NCBI GenBank assembly: GCA_030272155.1
Contig: CP126207.1
Span: 992,001-1,056,000, forward strand
Direction: 5' to 3'
Length of the DNA stretch: 64,000 nt
Source: Tetradesmus obliquus
Taxonomy: Eukaryota > Chlorophyta > Chlorophyceae > Sphaeropleales > Scenedesmaceae
This document shows positions 55,063 to 64,000 of the stretch, piece after piece (position 1 is the stretch's first letter; each line of letters starts with the position of its first letter). Position numbers and translations under genes: made by a program. The notes below the pieces were generated by a model that searched no databases, had not been told where the DNA came from, and was given only the letters and a program-made list of their open reading frames with translations.

Positions 55063-57588
55063 GCGCAAACAGCGTCCTGTCCCGCTCAGCAGCTGTCACC
55101 AATCAAGCCCCTGCCAGACACCAAGGCAAACTCAAAGGAGCCAAGGCAGCTCTTTGGCACCTTCATGGGCATCGGTTACATCAGGTCATGCTCGGTGAGT
55201 AATCCGCCACATGCTGACTCAGCAGATTACGCCATGTGCTGTTGGACACCTTAATGGGTGTTGGTTACATCAGGTCATGCTCGGTGAGTAATCCGCCACA
55301 TGCTGACTCACTAGATTATGACAGCCAACACCCACCCACAAATCACAAGGTGAATAATGTGGTGAAACAAAAGTGGCTCCATGTAAGGTGCAGCACTGCT
55401 CAAGCTTGTGCTGGTTCTGATCAAGATGTGTCACAGCTCAGCACTGACCAGCCCAATATAAATAGATCATAGTCTTTCATTGCTCATTGACCTTGCCATT
55501 GCCTTTGCATGTGCATCTGCATCTGCAGGGTGACTACTACTCCTACTCCAACCTCAATGGATCGGTGGAGGATGTGTCCCTGCTCAACGTCGACCGGCCA
55601 TTCAAGCTCATCTACAAGGATTTCACAACCGGCCCAGGGCAGGCCGAAGACACAACCTCTGGCGCTTTTGGTGTTGACCATGCCACTGGCGCAGGCCACG
55701 TGAGTGCTGATGTGTGGGATTTTGGATGTCTTTGAGGTCTAGGGTTTGAACCTCGACCGGCCATTCAAGCTCATCTACAAGGACTTCACAACCGGCCCGG
55801 GACAGGCAGAAGACACAACGTCTGGCACCTTTGGCGTTGACCACGCCACAGGAGCCGGCCACGTGAGTGCAGATGTGTGGGTTTTAGGGTGTCCTTGCTG
55901 TCAAGGGTTTTGGCTTTCCAATGGGCAAAGTGAGCACAGTATATCGCTGCCTATGTTTCAGTTGATGGATGAATTTGTGACCGGCCATTCATCTACAAGG
56001 ACTTTAGAACCGGCCCGGGACAGGCCGAAGACATGACTTCCGGCGCGTTTGGTGTTGATCACGCCACAGGAGCCGGCCACGTGAGTACTTTGTTTACATT
56101 TAGGCAGTACTGGGTTTAGCGTAACTATTGTTTGAGGTGAATGGGCAAAGCGTGCAGAGTGAACTGCTGCCATTGTATAAGTTGCTGCATGGCTTTGTAA
56201 CCGGCCCGGGGCAGGCAGAAGACACAACCTCTGGCGCGTTTGGCGTCGACCACGCCACTGGAGCCGACCATGTGAGAGCATATGTGTGGGTTTTAGGGTG
56301 TCTTTGCAGTGTAGGGTTTTGCATTTTAATTTTGAATGGGCAAAGTGTGCAGAGTAGACCCCTGCCATTGCATGAGTTGCTGCATGGACTTTTGACCGTC
56401 CCTGCTGCTGCAAGTGTCTTGCAGGCTGTGCTAACAAACGCGTGGGCTTGTGCAGCGGAGAGGCCTCTGGTGGATCGCTGCATTGACAGCTGGACAGATG
56501 TGCCATCTAAACTCTGCTGTTGCTGCTGCTGCTGATGCCGCTGCTCTTGTTTTGCAGGCTGTGCTGACAAATGCATGGGCCTGTGCAGCTGAGAAGCCTC
56601 TGGTGGATCGCTGCGTCGACAGCTGGACAGATGTGCCCCTGAAAGTGCCAGTGGCAGGCCTTATGCCCTACCCGGCAGAGGGCGCGGAGGACCCGGACAG
56701 TAACATGTTTGTAACAGTTACGCCCGTGGCAATGACAACGCTGGGAGACACGTCGAGTGCGAGCATCAGGAGCAAGTATGCCACAGCTTTTACAAAGCTG
56801 GCGGTGCAGATGCCAAGCACAGCCAACCCAGTGCATGCAGGTGCGTAGGTCAACTCCTTGCTTCTGTTGTGATATTTGCACTTGATGATGTTGGCATGGT
56901 GCTAACAAGCTGGCTGTGCAAATGCCTGCAGCCAACACCGTGCATGCAGGCGCGAACGAAATTGCTGATGATGGTGAAAGTAGGTAAGTATGGCTGGTGT
57001 TGGCCATGCTGTTTGTGTGCTTGACCTGAGCCACACGCACACTATTGCTTCATTCACCTATTGCATGCTTGCAACAAATCAGCTAATCGCTGCTGCTGCT
57101 GCTGCTGCTGGGACCTGCAGACCCGCTGCGCCTGCTGCGCACGAAGGAAGAGCGCGACGTCAAGGCTGCAATCGGCATGCTTGTCAACAACGCCAAGATC
57201 CTGTCACACTCACTGCTGCTGCTGGTGCTGATGCTGCTGCCGTAAACTGCAGATCCCCTGAGACTGCTTCGCACGAAGGAAGTGCGCGATGTCAAGGCCG
57301 CAATCGGCATGCTTGTCAACAACGCCAAGATCCTGTCACACTCACTGCTGCTGCTGCTGCTGCTGCTGCCACAAACTGCAGACCCGCTGCGCCTGCTGCG
57401 CACCAAGGAGGTGCGCGACGTGAAGGCAGCAATCGGCATGCTTGTCAACAACGCCAAGATCCTGTCGACGTTGACGGCTGCGCGCGCGCTGTACGAGTGT
57501 GCCAATGGCGCGGATGCGCGCCTGAGCAATGAGCTTTTTACGCAGTGGGCTCAAAGCCTGGTGGACTCTACCACCATGCACAGCGCAG
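53931..57588 (+). CDS. same gene, exons 10-14
   Basis: Exons: 53931-54104, 55073-55194, 55529-55699, 56558-56840, 57382-57588. Exon 10 starts VLSADMQHMMELVGSDQGG; exon 11 uses the acceptor AAACAG after a long CTG tract and reads ASCPAQQLSPIKPLPD; exon 12 reads GDYYSYSNLNGSVEDVSLLN and carries KDFTTGPGQAED; exon 13 has AVLTNAWACAAEKPLVDRC and VDSWTDVPLKVP; exon 14 has DPLRLLRTKEVRDVKAAIGM. Exons 13 and 14 join directly in phase 1. An optional 30- or 34-nt exon at 56950 is possible; only the shorter form (donor GTAGGT at 56980) keeps frame. No family assigned. Confidence 0.8.
54105..55072 (+). repeat. intron 10: seven echoes of the exon 11 start between CTG arrays
   Basis: The block CACAAACAG plus exon 11 start (QLSPIKPLPDT) recurs near 54239, 54353, 54452, 54562, 54682, 54807 and 54940, each separated by (CTG)n of varying length, the longest at about 54751-54796 and 55011-55060. 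About 54190-54227 echoes the end of exon 10. Confidence 0.85.
55195..55528 (+). repeat. intron 11 with one long echo
   Basis: About 55240-55315 repeats the exon 11 end (GYIRSCS), its GTGAGT donor and some 25 nt of the intron nearly base for base, which shows that the duplication spanned the junction. Confidence 0.85.
55700..56557 (+). repeat. intron 12 with three exon 12 echoes and one exon 13 echo
   Basis: 55749-55862, about 55976-56080 and 56198-56271 repeat the KDFTTGPGQAED to HATGAGH segment with donors; 56425-56510 repeats the exon 13 start after GCAG. Confidence 0.85.
56841..57381 (+). repeat. intron 13 with one exon 13 echo and two exon 14 echoes
   Basis: About 56905-56949 repeats LAVQMPxANxVHA; 57121-57210 and 57253-57341 repeat the exon 14 start (DPLRLLRTKE to NNAKILS), separated by CTG runs. 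Confidence 0.85.
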
Positions 57589-58733
57589 GTGGGATACGCG
57601 GGAGGGGGCACTGATGTGACCAGACTGAATTCATGCTAAGCCATTTGCGCAGTGAGCACGTTTGTGATCTGGCTGTGCGAGTGTGCCAATAGCGCGGATG
57701 CGCACCCAAGCAATATGCTGTTCACGCAGTGGGCTGAAAGCCTGGTTGATTCAACAACAATGCACAGCGCAGGTGCGTGTTTGTGGTGCTTTCCCCATGT
57801 TGTACCATGATTTATTGCCATCAGCAATAAGCTGTTCACACAGTGGGCTCAAAGCCTGGTTGGCTAAGCCATGCACAGCGCAGGTGCGTGTTTGTGGATT
57901 CCCCTCCTGTTTTGCACTGTGGAGTGCTGCCCTGAGCAAAGGGCTGATCATGCAGTGGGTGGCGAGGGGACATACAGCATACCTGTCTCATGTGGCAATG
58001 TTGCAATCTTGTTCCTTGCTGCCGTGAACTTCACACCTGAAGTGATCTTGAACTTCAAGCTGGAGGGGCTGTGCCTGAAGGGCAGCTGCACATAGCACGC
58101 ATAACGCATGTGACAGTGTGTCGAACTTCTCACTCTATGCTTGTTGAACTTTGCACCTGCAGTGATCATACACTTCAAGCAGGAGGGGCTGTGTCTGAAG
58201 GGCATCTGCATACAGCACACTGACATCTAGCAACAAAAGTTTACACTCTTTGCTGCCGTGAACCTCACACCTGCAGTGATTATAAACTTCAAGCTGGGGG
58301 GCTGTGCCTCAAGGGCAGCTGCACACAGCACAGTCACATCTAACAACAAAAGTTCACACACTTTGCTGCCGTGAACTTCACACCTGCAGTGATCATGAAC
58401 TTCAAGCTGGAGGGGCTGTGCCTCAAGGGCAGCTGCACACAGCACACTCACATCTAATAACAAAAGTTCACACTCTTTGCTGCCGTGAACTTCACGCCTG
58501 CAGTGATCATGAACTTCAAGCTGGAGGGGCTGTGCCTCAAGGGCAGCTGCACACAGCATGATCACTTGACACAAAGAAATGTTCACACTCTTTGCTGCCA
58601 TGAACTTCACGCCTGCAGTGATCATGAACTTCAAGCTGGAGGGGCTGTGCCTCAAGGGCAGCTGCACACAGCATGATCACTTGACACAAAGAAATGTTCA
58701 CACTCTTTGCTGCCATGAACTTCACGCCTGCAG
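57589..58733 (+). repeat. intron 14: exon 14 echoes, then a ~115-bp array of exon 15 starts
   Basis: 57673-57772 and about 57822-57883 repeat the exon 14 end (FTQWAxSLV to MHSA) with donors. Then a segment reading VNFTPAVIMNFKLEGLCLKGSC repeats about every 115 bp, starting near 58018, 58138, 58251, 58365, 58479 and 58596, with the used exon last. The later copies are almost identical, so the array is youngest at its 3' end. Confidence 0.85.
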
Positions 58734-59282
58734 TGATCATGAACTTCAAGCTGGAGGGGCTGTGCCTGAAGGGCAGCTGCAGTGAGGCTGCCACGTCAGC
58801 TCTGATGGCGGTTTCAAAGGAGCTGGCCGCAATCAAGGTGGGTGCTGTTTCTGGCTATTTGCAGCTGCATTTTGCACAGTAGATCAGCATGCGACTTGTG
58901 CAGTGAAGCCGCCACGTCAGCGCTGACGGCGGTGTCCAAGGAGCTCGCTGCCATCAAGGTGTGCACTACGTCGATTCGCTTTGTTGTTTTCATGTAGATG
59001 TGCACATGTTCTCAGCTGCCCAAACACCCTATTCTTCGACAGCTTTCACAACTGTTCACAACCCCAAATGCACGTCCCCTGGCTCCCTTTCGCCTCCAGT
59101 ATCATCTCCAAGAGCTCCAGCACCTCACCTTCACCGCTGCTGCTGCTGCTGCTGCTGCCGGTGTGTGTCTGCGGTTGTGTTACTTGCAGACGCGTTATGA
59201 CGCGCTTGACAAGGGCAGCGTGCCGCCCCTGTACAATGGCACGGTGTACATAATCCTTCTAGCAGTCTTGCCTACATTCTCG

Positions 59283-59322
<40 letters not shown>

Positions 59323-62300
59323 GTATCTTTAATTACAGACGCGTTATGACGCGCTTGACAAGGGCAGCGTGCCGCCGCTGTCGCTCTATGACGACGTTGT
59401 GCGCATCACAAAGTTGGCACGTGTGGGACAGGAGGATCTTTACAGTGCCATCCGCCAAGTAAGCTGTTACACGGAGTAGCAGTTGTAATGGTGCTTGTGG
59501 TATCGACAATGCTATGTGCTGTCTGTGTACGATGGCGTGGTGCGCATCACCAAGCTTGCTCGTGCGGGGCAGGAGGATCTCTACAATGTCATCCGCCAGG
59601 TAGACTGTTACAAAGGGTGACAGCTGTTATAACGGTAAAACACACTTGTCAGCAAAATGGTGCGCGTGAATCAGGCAGGCGTCATCTGTGCGGGGCACCT
59701 GCCGTGGTTGTAAGATTCATGCTGTTGCCAGCGCTGCCTCATTTTTTGTTGCCTTCCCCCTGCTGCTGCTGACAGCGCTGTCGCCGTGTTCCTGCTGCCA
59801 TGCACTTGGTGCGCTTGCTGTGGTGCTGACATGCATTGCTGTCGCAAGTGCTGCCTTACAGCTCTGGCCGCCAGCTGCTGCGTGCAGCGCTGCCGCTGTG
59901 TTGCCCTTTGTCTCTGCACCGGCACTTGTAACCTTACCCCCATGTACACTGCCACCTCCTCGCAGTGCTGCGGCCTGGGCACACCCAACACAGCAGCCGC
60001 AGCGGTTCCCTCCACCACTGCCTTCACCCTGCTGCTGCTGACAGCGCTGCCGTTGACCTGTCTCTGTCCTACAACAGCACTGCTAACCTTTTCAATTGTT
60101 CTTCTGCCTGCTCGCAGTGCTGCGGCCTGAGCGCTCCCGACACAGCAGCAGCAGCAGTTCCCGTCACCACTGGTGCAGCAGCAGCTGACCTGTCTACAGT
60201 TGCAACACCATCTTCAGAAGATGATGCCAGCGCAGCAACAGCAGCGTCCCAGCCTCCAGCTGATGCTGCTGCTGCTGCCCAGCCGCCGGCGGCTGCTGCT
60301 GACAGCGAAGCGCTTGGCAGTTTTGTGCGGCGGTTGAATGACATGGTCATTGCAGCACCCGTGAGGCTGTCAGAAATCCAGGCAACACTGCAGGTGAATT
60401 GATTGGCTGCTTGGCATCAAGTTCAACTGGCTGTTTTGAAGCATGTGGTGTATTTTGTGCGGCGGTTGAATGACATGGTCATTGCGGCCCCTGTGCGGCT
60501 GTCAGAGATCCAGGCAACACTGCAGGTGCGCTATTTACAACAGTAAATGCTGATTACTGTTGTGCACTGCTTCATGTTGTGTTGTGTGGCGGCTGAATGA
60601 CATGGTCATTACGACACCTGTGAGGCTTTCGCAGATTCAGGCAACACTGCAGGTGCGCTGTTTCAATCAATCAACGAAGCAGCAGCGCTATCATTCAAGA
60701 CGCAGCACTCTTGTCTGTTTGTAAACGTGGGTCCCAATGCACAACGGTTCCTTTGACTTGTTTTCAGCGCATCCAAAGATGTATAGAAAAATGCTGTTTG
60801 TGTGGGTTGAGTTTGATTGAATCTAATGCCTTCTTTGGCTTTCGCTCTGCTGCCTGCAGGTTGATGGAGCAGCAGCTGTGAGCGGCACGGGCGCCCTGGC
60901 TTCCTTTGAGGCAGGAGGCCTGCGCATGGTCGGAACGCTGCTCAACAGTGGAGGCATCACACAATGCAGGGTGGGTGCATCCGGCTTATGGGTCATTTTG
61001 AACTGAGGTTGATGCGGCCAACAATCAACAGCGGCAACACTGTCACCCCTTGCAGGGCCAGCCCTCAGCTTTTGAGCAACAGCAGCGGCAGGATTGTTGG
61101 GCTTGTGTTTGTGTATTGTGTGTTACATGCGCGCTGGCACCCTTTGAAGCAAGAGGTCTGCGCATGGTCGGCACACTACTGAACAGCGGAGGCATCACGC
61201 AGTGCAGGGTTTGTTGCGGCATCAGGAATTGATGGTTGAATGTGAGCTGTCAGTATGAAACAAGTCTAGCATGGCTAGGTGCACATGGTTGGGACGCTGC
61301 TCAACAGCGGAGGCATCACGCAGTGCAGGGTGAGTTGTTATGTCAGGCACCAGCAAACCAACAAGCCTGGTATGTCTAGATGCGCATGGCCGGCACACTA
61401 CTGAACCACTGAGGCATCACGCAGTGCAGTGTGAGTTGTTATGTCAGGAATCACCCTTGCTGCTGCTGCTGCTGCTGCCGCAGGGTGAGATGCTGCCGCT
61501 GCTTTCAGGTGGCTTGCAGCAGCTGCTGACAGATGGTACCGGCCAGTTCGTGGTTGAGGGCCCCACTGCTGCCCGCTTCAAGTTCAGCACTGCTTACAAA
61601 GCCAGTCGGCATTCTTAAAGCTGCTGTGATGTTTGCCACTGCTGCTGCTGTCGCAGGGTGAAATGCTGCCGCTGCTGTCTGGCGGCTCTCAGCAGCTGCT
61701 GACAGATGGTACAGGCCAATTTGTTGTTGAGGGCCCTACCGCTGCCCGCTTCAAGTTCAGCACTGGGTATGAGGCCAGCCGCTGCGTGGATTCTGTCACT
61801 GGCGTAACCATCAACTTCCCCATGATCCAGGTGCGTGACTGCGTCAGCATTGCTACATTTCTGTCACAAGTTGCATCAATGTTTTCTGTAACAGTTTAAA
61901 ACATGTAGTTCGGTGGCGGCAGCTGTGTGAATTCCGTCACTGGTGTCACCATCAACTTTCCAATGATCCAGGTGGGTGGCTGCATGGCTGTGTGCTGTCG
62001 CACATGCACAAAAGCTCAGCATGATTAGCTGCAGCGATGAGGCCAGCAGCTGTGTGAATTCCGCCACTGGCGTAACCATCAGCTTCCCAATGATCCAGGT
62101 GAGTGATTACGGTGCAAGTGTTGCTTGTTGCGAGCTAACAGCCTTGTTTACAACTGTCAAAAACCTGTGCAGAGCCTGCTGCTGGTGGGTTGAATCTCAG
62201 CATTGCCTACGTGGCCAGCTACTGCGTGGACTCGCTTATTGGCATCATCGCTTGTGTCCTATGCTGCTGCTGCTGCTGCTGCTGCTTGCAGGATGTGCCC

Positions 62301-63985
62301 GCCACTGATGCCACCACCATCACAGCCATCTCCTTGATGGTGGGAGCGGCAAAGACAGACCCCGAGGTAAGCCGATGACAATTGCAGCCCCACCAGCGAA
62401 GGTGTTGCCAGCTCTACTATCACCTCGCGCTTGATTAGCGATTCAGTTTGTGCTGTGGAAACCTCACCTTGACTTGCGCCTGCTGCTGCTGCTTCCCCAG
62501 CTGGCGCAGCGCCTATTGGTTAATGCGGCTTCAAGGTGGTCCTTGGTGTTTCCATGGCAGTACTTGTGGTGTTGTTCACTTCCCGTGTCGGTGCTGCTTC
62601 TGCCGCTGCAGGTGATGAAGCGCATGCCAAATGCCCAAGCCGAGTCGCTCGTCCCTGCGTACCTCTGGCAGCACGTGTACGGGCTGTATGGCTTTGATTC
62701 TGAGGCGCTGGGTGTGGACTTCATGACCTTCAGCGGCGACGCTTTGAGGTTCAGCAGCCCGCGCTCTGCACAGGTGAGGAGCCAATTGCTGATGCGGTGG
62801 GCTGTACAACATGTTATGCAACAATGCTGTGAAGTGCGCTTGGCGTTGACTTCATGACGTTCAGCGGCGACGCTTTGAGGTTCAGCAGCCCGCGCTCCGC
62901 ACAGATGATGAACTGATTGCTGCTGCAATGGGCTGTATAACATGTTATGCAACAATGCTGTGAGGTGCGCATGGTGTGGACTTCTTGACTAGCGATGCTT
63001 TGAGGTACAGCTGCCCCCGCTCTGCACAAGCGCACACACAGTTGTGATGTAAGTGCATTGCCGCGCACTGGAATGCTGCAGCAAGCTGGATTGACCTATT
63101 TGACGTGTCTACCCATGTTCCTGCAGGTGCTAGGCAACGTGGCTCAGACGATGAGCACGTACATGTCGGCCTTCAGCCTGCTTGGTGGCCTCTTTGGCGG
63201 CGACAAGGTGGGTTGCAGTGCTAGCCATTGCTGTGCTAGCCAAGTTTCAAGGTTTTTCTGTTTGCAATTGTTTGGCTCCAACAGCAAGCAGTCATGGGGT
63301 GTCTGCCTTCAGCCTGCTGGGTGGCCTCTTTGGTGGCGACAAGGTGGGTTTAGTGCTGGCTTGGTTTAGCGGTACTACGATTTATGACTGTTCTGCTCAA
63401 GCAACAAGCAGCCGCAGCTTAGCTTGCATTCAGGCAGTGGTGTATGTTATTGTAGCAGCTATATATTAAAAATCACAACAGATGACGGCTTGATGTTGCA
63501 TAACACTGCTGCTGCCGCTGCTGCTGCTGCTGCAGGTGTCCAAAGACCTGCTGGCCGGCTGCATTGTGACGGCCACGTACAACACCATCTCAGCAGCAGC
63601 AAAGGGCGGCCGCAACGCCATGGCCACACTCACTGACAGGTGCGGCCAGCTTGCGCGCACCAGGGGATCCTAAACTGCCAGCATTATTTTTACATGGTTA
63701 TAAGAATGTTATATGTATCATAAATTAGATTAGGCCGCATATGACGCCTGGCGGCCGCAGTGGATCCGAAACTGCCAGAACTGTGGCGTTATACATTGTT
63801 ATAACATTGTTGTTTCTTGGTCATATGCTCCTTGCAGGGCCGCCATTGTGAAAATCTATGAGGCTGCATACGACGCCTGCGCCCCTCAGGCGCGCAGGAG
63901 GAGCCTGCAGCAGGCGGGCTTCTTCGCGCGTATGACCGACGACCAACAAGCAGCTCGGCAGGCGCTGTTCAACGCCACTGCAGGG
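58734..63985 (+). CDS. same gene, exons 15-24, continuing past the window
   Basis: Exons: 58734-58837, 59339-59458, 60118-60393, 60860-60970, 61657-61830, 62292-62366, 62612-62773, 63127-63207, 63536-63639, 63838-63985. All phases agree. Landmarks: VIMNFKLEGLCLKGSC (15), TRYDALDKGSVPP (16), CCGLSAPD then an Ala-rich linker and FVRRLNDMVIAAPVRLSEIQ (17), GGLRMVGTLLNSGGITQC (18), GEMLPLLSGG and GVTINFPMIQ (19), GVDFMTFSGDALRFSS (21), FSLLGGLFGGDK (22), VSKDLLAGCIVTATYN (23), AAIVKIYEAAYDACAP and FNAT (24). The last donor GTGAGT at 63986 shows that the gene continues. Total in window is 5,007 coding nt, 1,669 codons, no stop. Confidence 0.8.
58838..59338 (+). repeat. intron 15 with one echo from each side
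   Basis: About 58900-58958 repeats the exon 15 end (SALTAVSKELAAIK) with donor; 59190-59240 repeats the exon 16 start (TRYDALDKGSVPPL) after TTGCAG. CTG tracts precede both acceptors. Confidence 0.8.
59459..60117 (+). repeat. intron 16 with echoes of exons 16 and 17
   Basis: 59527-59599 repeats the exon 16 end (VVRITKLARAGQEDLY) with donor; 59966-60025 repeats the exon 17 start (TGCTGCGGCCTG) after TCGCAG, shifted in frame. Confidence 0.75.
60394..60859 (+). repeat. intron 17 with two echoes of the exon 17 end
   Basis: About 60454-60525 and 60584-60652 repeat the segment for VRRLNDMVIAAPVRLSEIQ, both with GTGCGC donors. Confidence 0.85.
60971..61656 (+). repeat. intron 18 with three exon 18 echoes and one exon 19 echo
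   Basis: About 61136-61208, 61281-61329 and 61379-61428 repeat the RMVGTLLNSGGITQC segment; the third has lost its donor and gained a stop. 61484-61615 is a long copy of exon 19 after CCGCAG. Confidence 0.85.
61831..62291 (+). repeat. intron 19 with two clear echoes of the exon 19 end
   Basis: About 61912-61971 and 62038-62098 repeat CVNSVTGVTINFPMIQ with donors; 62192-62245 is a weaker third copy. A CTG tract (62261-62287) precedes the exon 20 acceptor. Confidence 0.8.
62367..62611 (+). other. intron 20, no clear echo
   Basis: Nothing convincing beyond a CTG-rich stretch and the CTGCAG acceptor. Confidence 0.5.
62774..63126 (+). repeat. intron 21 with two decaying echoes of the exon 21 end
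   Basis: 62839-62904 repeats GVDFMTFSGDALRFSS but its donor is AT instead of GT; about 62967-63028 is a shorter, more diverged copy with a deletion. Confidence 0.8.
63208..63535 (+). repeat. intron 22 with one echo of exon 22
   Basis: 63302-63343 repeats the exon 22 end (AFSLLGGLFGGDK) with the same GTGGGT donor. Confidence 0.8.
63640..63837 (+). repeat. intron 23 with a weak exon 24 echo and an internal duplication
   Basis: About 63732-63770 resembles the EAAYDA part of exon 24. A GGATCC-AAACTGCCAG segment occurs at 63664 and again at 63756, about 92 bp apart. Confidence 0.5.
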
Positions 63986-64000
63986 GTGAGTGGATGCAGG

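Noticed and set aside
54515..55198. 227-codon plus-strand frame rich in Ala, Leu and Pro
   Set aside because: Reads through intron CTG arrays and exon 11 echoes in the wrong frame; the phase-consistent exon uses another frame.
56950..56983. Extra exon between exons 13 and 14
   Set aside because: With the strong donor GTAAGT at 56984 it breaks the frame of exon 14; with the weaker donor at 56980 it fits. Left out of the model as undecided.

Overview
The window looks like nuclear DNA of a green alga, probably a chlorophycean. This is inferred from intron-dense genes with GT-AG introns, TGTAA-type candidate poly(A) signals, very abundant CTG/CAG microsatellites and Ser/Gln/Ala homopolymer runs. 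I see no rRNA, tRNA, prokaryotic operon or CRISPR array. Any finer placement is a guess.

Layout. (1) 1-1062: left flank with no gene I can support. (2) 1063-44605: a head-to-tail array with a strict 4,282-bp period, ten full units plus a 723-bp partial unit. Each unit is a 3,601-bp DNA transposon plus a 681-bp spacer. The transposon has 25-bp terminal inverted repeats flanked by TA. It carries a two-exon IS630/Tc1/mariner-type DDE transposase on the minus strand and, on the plus strand, a gene whose last exon resembles a Vsr/DUF559 restriction-endonuclease-like nuclease. The two genes are interlocked: the last transposase exon lies in an intron of the nuclease gene, and the nuclease exon lies in the transposase intron. 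One palindromic CTGCAG can serve as 3' splice site for both strands. (3) 44606-44952: short promoter/5' UTR region with a TATA-like box and several hairpins. (4) 44953-63985 and beyond: one large plus-strand gene. I could assemble 24 exons whose splice phases all agree (1,669 codons in the window). It encodes a secreted protein with many N-glycosylation sequons and no family I recognise.

The most unusual signals are the two-gene transposon with interlocked antisense exons, its near-perfect tandem amplification, and the structure of the large gene. Nineteen of its 23 introns contain one or more degenerate copies of the edge of the exon next to them, usually with the splice site still attached. 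I call these exon echoes. They suggest that the introns grew by repeated local tandem duplication across exon-intron junctions. Functional claims about the nuclease and the echo mechanism are inference from sequence; no database search or transcript data was available.
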